A DNA stretch of 6,542 bases from Phycisphaeraceae bacterium (GCA_009827215.1 WUAJ01000134.1:1-6542); one strand, 5' to 3'. Positions 1 through 6,542 are shown, numbered from the stretch's first letter. Made by a program: numbers and translations. The notes: generated from the letters alone by a model not told the origin.

Positions 1-1256
1 TAGTAGTACCCGGAAATCTCGGAGATGATCCGATCGATTGTGGGACCTGTGCCTTGGGCGCTCACAGCCGCGGCGAACTCTTCTCCGAGTGCATCCCGCG
101 CCATATCGAGATCGATGTCGCGTTTCTCGACATTCGCATAGATCTGGAGCTTGGTGATCGCGCCCTCGAGCTCGCGGATGTTGGTGTCGATGTAATGCGC
201 GATCTCCGTCACGACGGGCTCAGGGAGCTTGATTCCGCGAGCATCCGCCTTGCGTTTGAGAATCTCGATCCGCGTCTCGAATCCCGGCTTCTCGACCTTT
301 GCGACCAGTCCCCACATGAACCTCGACACCAATCGTTCCTCAAGATCGGGGATCTCCTCAGGAGGGGCATCGGACGACAGGATGATCTGCTTGTTCGCTT
401 GGTAGAGCGCGTTGAAGGTGTGGAAGAACTCTTCCTGCGTGCGATCGCGCTTGGCGAGGAAGTGGATGTCGTCGATGACGAGCAGGTCCACATCGCGGAA
501 GGTGTGTCGGAATTCGGCCATTTTTCCAGACTGCACAGCACTCATGAACTGGGTCATAAACCCATCACACGATACATAGTGCAGATTGATCCCTGGATTT
601 TCTTGCGTGATGCGCAAGCAGATCGCTTGAAGCAGGTGGGTCTTTCCGAGTCCGACACCGCCGTGGATGAAGAGCGGGTTGTATGCGAATCCTGGATTCT
701 CTGCGACAGCGACCGACGCGGCGTGCGCGAGTCGGTTGTTGGGTCCGATGACGAACTCGTTGAAGCCGTAATCCGGATTGATCGGGAGCGCGCCGCTCGA
801 ATCGAGTCTTGAGCGTTCGGAGCTCGCGTGGACGATCGGGGTCGCGCCAAGGCTTTGCGAGTCTTTGAGCTCTTGATCGGAGAGTCCCGCTTCATCAGAC
901 CAGATGGACGATCCGCTCGATGCTGCAGCAGGAGTCGGAGCCGCGGCTTTCTTGGTCTCGGCGCGTTTGGTAGTGGTGATCGGGGACTCCCACTCATCGT
1001 TTGGGCCGAGGAATCGGATCGCGAGGAGCTGTCCTGTGGTTTCTCCAAGCGCATCGTTGAACGCTTCGAGACATGTTCGGCGGAGATAATCGCGGTGCAT
1101 GTCGCTTTGAGCGCGCACGCCGAAGGATCCCGACGCGATCCCGAGCGGCTCGAGTTCCTCGAACCACTTGCGCGTGTGTTCTGGATGATTCAGCTTCACC
1201 TTGATGAGCACATCATCAAGAACGCTGCGGTCATGCTGACGGTCCTGGATTCCCAT
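1..1256 (-). CDS. dnaA: Chromosomal replication initiator DnaA, 3'-truncated by window edge
   Basis: DnaA is the AAA+ ATPase that binds DnaA boxes at oriC, opens the duplex and helps load the replicative helicase. I translated 418 codons from the ATG at 1256-1254. Residues 1-85 look like domain I, and about 86-155 are an Ala/Ser-rich domain II linker. The AAA+ core follows, with Walker A GGVGLGKT at 199-206, Walker B LLVIDDIHF with D262/D263, a sensor-1 block ILSSDAPPEEI near 292-302, the arginine finger R312 in LVSRF, and the sensor-2 arginine R361 in IRELEGA. The frame is open to the left edge and stops at the start of domain IV (TIDRIISEISGYY), so roughly 80-90 C-terminal residues, including the DNA-binding helices, are missing. 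The start is supported by TAAGGA 11 bases upstream and by the lack of another in-frame ATG or GTG close upstream. It is transcribed divergently from the YrdC-phosphatase operon. Confidence 0.96.
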   Translation of the reverse strand, partial: MGIQDRQHDRSVLDDVLIKVKLNHPEHTRKWFEELEPLGIASGSFGVRAQSDMHRDYLRRTCLEAFNDALGETTGQLLAIRFLGPNDEWESPITTTKRAETKKAAAPTPAAASSGSSIWSDEAGLSDQELKDSQSLGATPIVHASSERSRLDSSGALPINPDYGFNEFVIGPNNRLAHAASVAVAENPGFAYNPLFIHGGVGLGKTHLLQAICLRITQENPGINLHYVSCDGFMTQFMSAVQSGKMAEFRHTFRDVDLLVIDDIHFLAKRDRTQEEFFHTFNALYQANKQIILSSDAPPEEIPDLEERLVSRFMWGLVAKVEKPGFETRIEILKRKADARGIKLPEPVVTEIAHYIDTNIRELEGAITKLQIYANVEKRDIDLDMARDALGEEFAAAVSAQGTGPTIDRIISEISGYY

Positions 1257-1267
1257 CGTGGGTAAAG

Positions 1268-1273
1268 TCCTTA
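1268..1273 (-). promoter_or_regulatory. Shine-Dalgarno site of dnaA
   Basis: On the minus strand this reads TAAGGA, with 11 bases between it and the dnaA ATG. The match to the anti-Shine-Dalgarno core is good and the spacing slightly long. It supports the ATG at 1256 as the dnaA start. Confidence 0.55.
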
Positions 1274-1361
1274 CTGTGCGCTGCGAGTTGCTGTTGCCCC
1301 GCCGGGATGTATGTGTTGCTCTTCGTGAAGAAGTCCAAACGCATAAAAACCGGCAACCCCT

Positions 1362-1391
1362 ACCGTACTAAGGACAGCATGGATTTGTCAA
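1362..1391 (-). promoter_or_regulatory. Sigma70-type promoter of dnaA
   Basis: On the minus strand a perfect -35 hexamer TTGACA (1391-1386) is followed after 18 bases by TACGGT (1367-1362). The latter keeps the T, A and final T of a -10 element. Transcription would begin near 1355, giving a dnaA leader of about 100 bases that contains the Shine-Dalgarno site. The position, orientation and perfect -35 make this the best promoter in the window. The use of a sigma70 consensus in this organism is assumed from other bacteria. Confidence 0.6.
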
Positions 1392-1501
1392 CCTTCTCGT
1401 TCAAAGACGGATGCGGTTGATGAAGAAATTTACCAAAGGACACGCTGCGGCTTCTCTGGAGGCATCATGTTGACTCTACTCCGAAAGCACATGCGCCAAG
1501 A

Positions 1502-1530
1502 TTGAACGATGACGCTATTGTGTGTATATG
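1502..1530 (+). promoter_or_regulatory. Possible promoter of the YrdC-phosphatase / rpiB operon
   Basis: TTGAAC (1502-1507) and TATATG (1525-1530) are separated by 17 bases; each matches the sigma70 consensus at 4 of 6 positions. The -10 element overlaps the candidate start codons GTG 1522 and ATG 1528, so a transcript from here would begin near 1537. It would then be translated from the ATG at 1558. The match is modest and could be chance. Confidence 0.3.
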
Positions 1531-2670
1531 CCTGACCTTGGAGTCCGACTCGCGAACATGAACCCTGAGGAGCGTGCTCAACTCATCGAGCGTGCCGCTG
1601 ATGCACTGGTGAAGCATGAGTGCGTCGTGCTCCCTACAGACACGCTGTACGGCTTATTCACGCGCGCCGATCAGCAAGGATCACAGCTCCAGGATCAGAT
1701 GACCGGTAACCCCAATGTCCTCGATGATCCAAAGATGACACTGCATCTTGCGGATATTGAACAAATCATCGAACATCTAGTGCTTGATTCGCCGACGACC
1801 AAACGCTTGGTGCACACACTCTTGCCGGGTCCGACTCGCATCGTCATCGAGCAGACGAACGATGCGATTGATCGTGTCTGTGAAGCGCTGTCGATCCCAC
1901 GCGGCATCATCGATGATGGTCGTCACATCGCGCTTCGGATTCCCGATCATCCCACATGTCGACAAATCTTGCGCCACGCAGGTGTTGCGTGCGTCGCGCG
2001 CCGTTTGGGGGCCGCGGTTTGGGCGCAGGGAGAAGATCCAGGGACCGACATCAGCGCCGTTCCCGATAGTCCGAGCGACACACAAGCGGAACTCCCGACA
2101 CTCGTGGTCGATGATGGACAGACGCTGCATCAGCAACATTCCACGACTGTTCGACTCTCGATGGACGGGCGGATCGATGTCTCATCGAGCGGCGTGCTGA
2201 GTGAACGAGAGGTGCTCTCGAATCTTGAGCGGCGCATCCTGTTTGTGTGCACTGGAAACACTTGCCGGAGTCCGATGGCGGAGGTCATCGCGCGGGATCT
2301 CGTCGAGAAACAGAAACCAAGCGGGATCACAACGATCATCCAGAGCGCCGGCGTCGCGGCTGGCAGCGGCATGGGCGCGACCCGCGAAGCCGTCGAGGTC
2401 GTCCACGCGATGGGTCTGGACCTGACTACACACCAGTCCAAACCCATCACACTCGAGATGATCGATCAAGCGGAGGTCATTTACACGATGACCCCAACGC
2501 ACGCGCAAGCCGTGATGACCATGGCTCCGAACTCAGTACACAAAGTCTTTGTCCTCGACGAGCACGAGGGGGTTCCCGATCCGATCGGGCAAGGCATCGA
2601 AGTTTACCAACACACCGCAGATCGACTCAAAGAGCTGATCGAGCGCCGATTCGAGGAAATCAACGCATGA
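1528..2670 (+). CDS. YrdC/Sua5-like domain fused to low-molecular-weight (predicted arginine) phosphatase
   Basis: A two-domain cytoplasmic protein of 380 residues from this start. Residues 1 to about 230 follow the YrdC/Sua5 fold, whose members make threonylcarbamoyl-AMP for tRNA t6A: PTDTLYGL at 36-43, LLPGPTRIVI in the middle, ALRIPDHP, and HSTTVRL from 204. The catalytic K-R-S-N tetrad is not visible: the usual KGRP is TGNP (59-62) and the usual SAN is ARR (157-159). From about residue 234 a complete phosphatase domain begins, with P-loop CTGNTCRS (nucleophile C241, R247) and general acid D351 in DPIG. T245 in the loop is the residue that favours phospho-arginine in Bacillus YwlE. The stop overlaps the rpiB start as ATGA. 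The start is uncertain: GTG 1522, ATG 1528 and ATG 1558 are all in frame. None has an ideal Shine-Dalgarno; GGAG lies 14 bases before 1558. The fold and fusion are secure; activity of the YrdC half is doubtful. Confidence 0.9.
   Translation: MPDLGVRLANMNPEERAQLIERAADALVKHECVVLPTDTLYGLFTRADQQGSQLQDQMTGNPNVLDDPKMTLHLADIEQIIEHLVLDSPTTKRLVHTLLPGPTRIVIEQTNDAIDRVCEALSIPRGIIDDGRHIALRIPDHPTCRQILRHAGVACVARRLGAAVWAQGEDPGTDISAVPDSPSDTQAELPTLVVDDGQTLHQQHSTTVRLSMDGRIDVSSSGVLSEREVLSNLERRILFVCTGNTCRSPMAEVIARDLVEKQKPSGITTIIQSAGVAAGSGMGATREAVEVVHAMGLDLTTHQSKPITLEMIDQAEVIYTMTPTHAQAVMTMAPNSVHKVFVLDEHEGVPDPIGQGIEVYQHTADRLKELIERRFEEINA
2653..2658 (+). promoter_or_regulatory. Shine-Dalgarno site of rpiB
   Basis: GAGGAA sits 8 bases before the ATG at 2667, inside the last codons of the phosphatase domain. 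With the ATGA stop/start overlap it sets the rpiB start and suggests translational coupling. The reading frame is also open for some 140 codons upstream, so this site decides against a longer protein. Confidence 0.65.
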
Positions 2671-3143
2671 GCACGCAGTACAAGATCGCGATCGGTTCGG
2701 ACCATCGAGGGAACTCAGCCGCGAATCAGATCCTCGAGACGATCAAAAACCTCGGACACGACGCGTGGATCGTTGGGGACTGTGACGAGCAGCCTTGCGA
2801 TTACCCTGAAAAAGCTTGGCAGGTTGGTCACGAAGTCACCTCAGGAAAAGCGAATCGTGGCGTGCTGATTTGCGGCACAGGGATTGGGATGTCCATCGCC
2901 GCCAACAAGATCGATGGACTGCGTGCGGCGTTGTGTCATGATGAACTGACCGCACAACTCTCACGCTCGCACAATGATGCGAACATCCTGTGTCTTTCCG
3001 CGGATTTGCTCGGCGCGAGACTGATGGACAAAATCATCGAGGTCTGGATCAAAACACCGTTCGATGGAGGTCGTCACGAACGACGCGTAAACAAGATCGG
3101 GATGATCGAGCAGGGCGCGAATCCTTCTGAAGCACCTGTGTAA
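2667..3143 (+). CDS. rpiB: Ribose-5-phosphate isomerase B
   Basis: RpiB interconverts ribose 5-phosphate and ribulose 5-phosphate in the non-oxidative pentose phosphate pathway, in the cytoplasm. The 158-residue length suits the RpiB/LacAB family. Visible motifs are the N-terminal strand with SDHRG (D12, H13; SDHAG is common), DYP at 45-47, the active-site cysteine C69 in LICGTGIGMS followed by AANK, the QLSRSHNDANIL block with H102 and N103, and GGRHERRV at 134-141, which supplies phosphate-binding arginines. All key residues appear intact. The ATG overlaps the upstream TGA and is preceded by GAGGAA, so the two genes are an operon. In Bacillus subtilis the homologue ywlF likewise lies with ywlC and ywlE, the separate counterparts of the fused gene here. 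The stop is one base from the stop of the convergent gene. Confidence 0.95.
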   Translation: MSTQYKIAIGSDHRGNSAANQILETIKNLGHDAWIVGDCDEQPCDYPEKAWQVGHEVTSGKANRGVLICGTGIGMSIAANKIDGLRAALCHDELTAQLSRSHNDANILCLSADLLGARLMDKIIEVWIKTPFDGGRHERRVNKIGMIEQGANPSEAPV

Positions 3144-3144
3144 G

Positions 3145-6100
3145 CTACTCAGTCCTGATCAACACACTGACCTCTCCAAACCCCACCACCACCACGCCGT
3201 CCGCGGCTTGTGTGATGGTTGGTTGTCGCTGAATCGCGCTGGGGAGTTTGAGCTCGATCTGATCCATGATCCGCGCATTCTCAAGACTGAACATGCTGAT
3301 CGGGATCGTCATCAATCGCTCATTATCTGTATCGGCGCGTCCGACCAGGACGACAGAGTCCGCGCCCCACGCGCCGTCAACATATGGCCGCATCGCGGGT
3401 TCAGGATCGAGTCCGAGTGTCTGTCCTGAGGGATCGAAGATGCCAATACCGCCTGAGGCAACGATCGCGAGATGCTCAGCGCGAGCTTGCACATCGACCC
3501 AGCCGCGTTCGTAGACGCGTCCGAGCGTGTGGAATGAATCGCTGGGGATCTTGCCGTCGATCAGACCGATTGGCCAAAGGTTGACATACTCGTCGAGCAC
3601 AACCAGTGAATCGTTGATGATCCACGCGGCGTTGGTGTTCAACAGGTTGTCGTTGCGGATGACCCAATCTAGTGTGCCGGTCCGTGTCGAGAGCGAGAGC
3701 ACGCGCTGCGAGGTGCCGACGATCAGACTCCCTGACGGCGCGACGCGGACCCAGCGTGGGGTCGAGGTCTGCGCATCCATCATCTGGATGATCTGTCCTG
3801 TACGCGCATCAATCGATGCGATGCGAGGAGAGCGGAGCAGGACCTCGCCGTGCTCAGGTGCGTTGTCGATGTGCGACATCCCGACGACACCTAAAACTCC
3901 TGACGATAGATCAACATCATGTACGCGATTGATGGGGAGATCTTCAGTCCAGAGCACCTGTCCAGTGAGCAGATCAATAGCGCCGGCGCGTCCGATCCGA
4001 TCCACCAGCGCAAGCACCGAACCATCTGAGGTGCTGAGCATCTGGAACAACGGCACAACACCTTCAGTTGGAGACGAGAACTGTCCATCGATTTGTGCCG
4101 CACGATCGGGGACGCGTGTCGATCCTTCGAACAGGCGCTGTCCCATATTCTCCAGTTTCCAGCGTGTTTGACCTGTTGTAGTTTCGATTGATTCGATCCA
4201 GCCGCCATCGGGATCATCGCCATCTGGCGCCCAGAACAGGATCGTCTGGAACTCGTTGTGCACGACGACGATTGGTGGATGCACTCCGGGAGCGCGCCGA
4301 GTCCAGAGCTGCTGAGGATTCGTCTGATTGAATCGGATCATCCGGACCTGCGCCAGTTGAGGCGCGAAGAACACCATCGTCTCAAAGTCGCTCCGGATCG
4401 GAGATTTGACCGGAGAGCCTGTCAGCAGGATCGGAGATTCATCGAGCACGAGCGTGCTCCCCAGCGCCGGCGCGAGTTGTCCAGAGGAGAGACCAATCGA
4501 GAGCGATCCCGCATCGATCGTTTGTCCTTGAACAGTGATCGTGATGTCTGGATAGGTGCTCGAGAGGCGAGCCGCGACGCGTGATGCTTCGCTCTGGCGC
4601 TGCGATCCGATCAATCCCTCGACGAGTGAGGACGCAAGCGCATCGATGGTTGACTGCTCGATCCGAACATTGAGCGAGTTCAGTGCTTCGATCGAATCCA
4701 TCCCGGACTGTGCCGCGCGAACAGACGCAGGAGCGTTGTCCGATTGCAACCAACGCTGAGCGGCGTTTGACCACGCGCTCGGAGTGCTGGGCGCCCAAGG
4801 ATACATCCGCGCGATGCGCTCGAAGGATTCAGGAGATGAAGTCGGCGCTTGCGCCTGAAGATCCGCGAGCGCGAGCTCGTCAAATACTCGGCACGCACCA
4901 CGGCCGTGCTCCGCGACGATCTGATTCAGTTGGTTCGTGACCTCGATGTCGGCGCGGATCGCGAGGCCGTTGCCTTGCCACATCCCTGAGGAGATCGCGT
5001 CGGTTTGGAGCACCTCGTGGTACACACGCACAGCTTCGTCGATCTCACCCAACGCGCTGCGCCAGGCGCCGGTCACCATTTGCTGCGCGAGTGTTTGTCC
5101 CTTCGTCCGCGCGACGCGCTGCGAACGATCGAGCAGGTCCTCGCGGATCTGGTTCGAGATCACGGCGAATCCAGTTCGCGCCGGATCATCCGGAAGACCG
5201 ATCATGTCGATCAGAATCTGGAAGAGCCGTTCGCGTGCCTCGCGTTGTGGTTCGGAGGGTGCAGTGCGCAGCATCTTGATTGATTGGTCGATCGCCGGGA
5301 TGATCCGATCGAGATTCCCAGATCGGTACGCGAGATCCGCGAGCGTGATGGATGCGTGTGTGTCATTGTGCGACTGTATGCGTTCGCTGAGCAGCTGCTG
5401 CGCGATGTCCCACGAGAGGTAACTGAACACTTCGTTCTCGTCCGCGATGACTACTTGTCCATCGAGCGCGACGAGGTTCCCTGAGTGTTCGAGTAAGACC
5501 GAATCGCGCACTCCTGTTCGTGTGCTGTCCAGCAGACTCAATCCATCCTGGACTGGGACCATCAGCGTTGATCCGGAACTGGTCACGCGTCCAACGATCG
5601 CGGAGCGTCCATCACCTGTTGGGGTGAGCAGTTGCGGACGATTGACACCAAACTGATCGAAGGAGTGCATCGTGATCGTGGTCTTGTTGATGCACGCGAG
5701 CTGGGTTGGTGTTTCCAGCAGGTAGAGCCCCTGTCCGGTGTTCATCGCACGCGCCGACCCCGTGCGTTCACCGGTGCGTTTGTTGAATCGGTCGATGCGT
5801 GTTCCCGCAACATCGAGGATGTAGACTTCATCCCCACGAACGATCGGTGTGGACACAGTCCAAGGCTCGCGTTCGTATCGCGCGTAAATATCCGAAGTCG
5901 GCATCGTCCGCGCCCACAAGACCTCACCGGTCGGTGTTTCCACGGCACAGACCAGCCCGATCATGTCGGTCCAGTACACCACGCCATCATCAAGCATCCC
6001 TGAGTGGGAGATCTGTCCGATCTGTTGGAACGGGAGCGATCCGGCGCTCCCGATCTCGCGTGTCCATTGGTGGTTGAAGTTTCGTCGATCAATACCAACG

Positions 6101-6542
6101 AGCGAGAGCGCGACGAGGCGCTCCCTTCGCAGGTTCTTGCGTGCGGCGAGGATGAGTGTGTCACCATCGACAATGATCGATCCTCGGACTGTGGATCCAG
6201 CGAGATCCGGATCGATCTCCTCGATCGTCGTCGATTTGAGAATCGCGCCGCTCTGGAGATCGATCGCGAGGATCCGATTATCTCCAGTGCGTCCACCAGT
6301 CCGCGCCAATCCCGCCGCGACATATACAGTCCCATCCGCGATGGTCACGCTCGACAGGTCTTCGACAGTCCGCGCGATCCGCGAGCGCACGCCCCGGCTC
6401 GTTCGGTCTTGTTCTTCGGTATCCAGTATGGTCGTGGTCACGCGCCATCTCGGACGCAGCGTGAATCGGTCGAAGCATGAGATCGTCACGCCGTCGTTGG
6501 TGATGAGTGAGTCATCCATCACGACAGGCATCGACCAAGGCT
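3145..6542 (-). CDS. Large PQQ-like beta-propeller protein with helical TPR-like middle, N-terminus off window
   Basis: The frame runs from the right edge to a TAG at 3147-3145. An ATG at 6531 would give 1,128 residues. However, the frame stays open upstream (P-W-S before that Met), and the Met falls inside a propeller strand with no signal peptide, so the true start is probably beyond the window. Using that Met as 1, residues 1 to about 370 hold propeller blades of the PQQ/BamB type (AIDLQSGAIL, TPTGEVLWART, NKRTGERTG). About 373-660 are mainly alpha-helical with TPR-like pairs, for example DEAVRVYHEVL near 498. About 690-1128 hold a second set of blades (TTTGQTRWKL, DLLTGQVLWTEDL, DARTGQIIQM, STRTGTLDWVI). 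The repeated TG-x-x-x-W turn is the family hallmark. Such repeats usually act as binding or scaffolding surfaces, often exported. No enzymatic residues can be pointed to, so no specific function is claimed. Placement in the cell cannot be judged without the N-terminus. Confidence 0.85.
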   Translation of the reverse strand, partial: PWSMPVVMDDSLITNDGVTISCFDRFTLRPRWRVTTTILDTEEQDRTSRGVRSRIARTVEDLSSVTIADGTVYVAAGLARTGGRTGDNRILAIDLQSGAILKSTTIEEIDPDLAGSTVRGSIIVDGDTLILAARKNLRRERLVALSLVGIDRRNFNHQWTREIGSAGSLPFQQIGQISHSGMLDDGVVYWTDMIGLVCAVETPTGEVLWARTMPTSDIYARYEREPWTVSTPIVRGDEVYILDVAGTRIDRFNKRTGERTGSARAMNTGQGLYLLETPTQLACINKTTITMHSFDQFGVNRPQLLTPTGDGRSAIVGRVTSSGSTLMVPVQDGLSLLDSTRTGVRDSVLLEHSGNLVALDGQVVIADENEVFSYLSWDIAQQLLSERIQSHNDTHASITLADLAYRSGNLDRIIPAIDQSIKMLRTAPSEPQREARERLFQILIDMIGLPDDPARTGFAVISNQIREDLLDRSQRVARTKGQTLAQQMVTGAWRSALGEIDEAVRVYHEVLQTDAISSGMWQGNGLAIRADIEVTNQLNQIVAEHGRGACRVFDELALADLQAQAPTSSPESFERIARMYPWAPSTPSAWSNAAQRWLQSDNAPASVRAAQSGMDSIEALNSLNVRIEQSTIDALASSLVEGLIGSQRQSEASRVAARLSSTYPDITITVQGQTIDAGSLSIGLSSGQLAPALGSTLVLDESPILLTGSPVKSPIRSDFETMVFFAPQLAQVRMIRFNQTNPQQLWTRRAPGVHPPIVVVHNEFQTILFWAPDGDDPDGGWIESIETTTGQTRWKLENMGQRLFEGSTRVPDRAAQIDGQFSSPTEGVVPLFQMLSTSDGSVLALVDRIGRAGAIDLLTGQVLWTEDLPINRVHDVDLSSGVLGVVGMSHIDNAPEHGEVLLRSPRIASIDARTGQIIQMMDAQTSTPRWVRVAPSGSLIVGTSQRVLSLSTRTGTLDWVIRNDNLLNTNAAWIINDSLVVLDEYVNLWPIGLIDGKIPSDSFHTLGRVYERGWVDVQARAEHLAIVASGGIGIFDPSGQTLGLDPEPAMRPYVDGAWGADSVVLVGRADTDNERLMTIPISMFSLENARIMDQIELKLPSAIQRQPTITQAADGVVVVGFGEVSVLIRTE

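Larger units (their letters stand above)
1257..1527. other. Divergent intergenic region between dnaA and the YrdC-phosphatase operon
   Basis: About 270 bases with no convincing small gene, tRNA or terminator. It holds the dnaA promoter and Shine-Dalgarno site on one strand and a weak promoter candidate on the other. I saw no cluster of DnaA boxes and no long AT-rich unwinding element, and no GATC in 1257-1521. A single near-match to a DnaA box lies at its right end (1521-1529). It is therefore read as a promoter region and not as the replication origin. Confidence 0.6.

Noticed and set aside
54..812. 252-codon open frame on the plus strand
   Set aside because: It lies antisense to the well-conserved AAA+ core of dnaA, has no recognisable domain and is explained by the codon bias of the opposite strand.
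554..1054. 166-codon minus-strand frame rich in Arg and Ser
   Set aside because: It overlaps dnaA in another frame; the Arg/Ser-rich composition is typical of an out-of-frame shadow.
1318..1332. Small CTTC/GAAG inverted repeat in the dnaA leader
   Set aside because: Four-base arms with a very short loop; too weak to call a regulatory hairpin or operator.
1257..1521. oriC in the divergent region
   Set aside because: No DnaA-box cluster, no AT-rich unwinding stretch and no GATC cluster; only one near-match box just at its edge.
2247..2666. Upstream extension of the rpiB frame by 140 codons
   Set aside because: The translation is Arg-rich and unlike any family, overlaps the phosphatase domain, and the true rpiB start at 2667 has a strong Shine-Dalgarno and the normal family N-terminus.
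3137..3175. Possible terminator hairpin between rpiB and the propeller gene
   Set aside because: Only 4-5 bp arms (TGTGT/ACACA or TCAGT/ACTGA) with large loops and no T-run.
3527..4171. 214-codon plus-strand frame
   Set aside because: It is antisense to the propeller gene, with Ser/Arg-rich low-complexity composition and no family resemblance.
4937..5422. 161-codon plus-strand frame
   Set aside because: It is antisense to the helical middle of the propeller gene; composition and lack of motifs indicate a shadow.
1..6542. CRISPR array, tRNA/rRNA genes, insertion sequence or phage genes
   Set aside because: No repeated spacer pattern, clover-leaf sequence, transposase motifs or terminal inverted repeats were seen; the window is almost entirely housekeeping coding sequence plus one large propeller gene.

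Overview
This is bacterial chromosomal DNA, densely coding and moderately GC-rich. The style of DnaA (Walker A, the LLVIDDIHFL Walker B block, a TQEEFFHTFNAL stretch and SSDAPP in the sensor-1 region), the Sua5/YrdC-phosphatase fusion and the very large PQQ-type beta-propeller protein together suggest Planctomycetota, perhaps the Phycisphaerae. That placement is inference from protein style, not from a search.

Layout. Positions 1-1256 (minus strand) hold most of dnaA, the replication initiator; its DNA-binding domain IV runs off the left edge. Positions 1257-1527 are a divergent intergenic region. It carries a good sigma70-type promoter and a Shine-Dalgarno site for dnaA, and a weaker promoter candidate for the opposite operon. 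Positions 1528-3143 (plus strand) are a two-gene operon. The first gene is a fusion of a YrdC/Sua5 (threonylcarbamoyl-AMP synthase-like) domain with a low-molecular-weight phosphatase domain. The second is ribose-5-phosphate isomerase B, overlapping the first by ATGA. Positions 3145-6542 (minus strand) are a protein of more than 1,128 residues with two beta-propeller halves around an alpha-helical, TPR-like middle; its N-terminus lies beyond the right edge. It converges on rpiB with a single base between the stop codons.

How the genes relate. The order Sua5 - phosphatase - RpiB recalls the ywlC-ywlE-ywlF cluster of Bacillus subtilis, with the first two genes fused here. The phosphatase P-loop reads CTGNTCRS, carrying the threonine that marks protein-arginine phosphatases such as YwlE rather than tyrosine phosphatases. 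The YrdC half appears to have lost all four residues of the family's K-R-S-N catalytic tetrad. It may therefore be a non-catalytic or repurposed domain on a predicted arginine phosphatase, which is the most unusual feature of the window. No tRNA, rRNA, CRISPR array or mobile element was seen.
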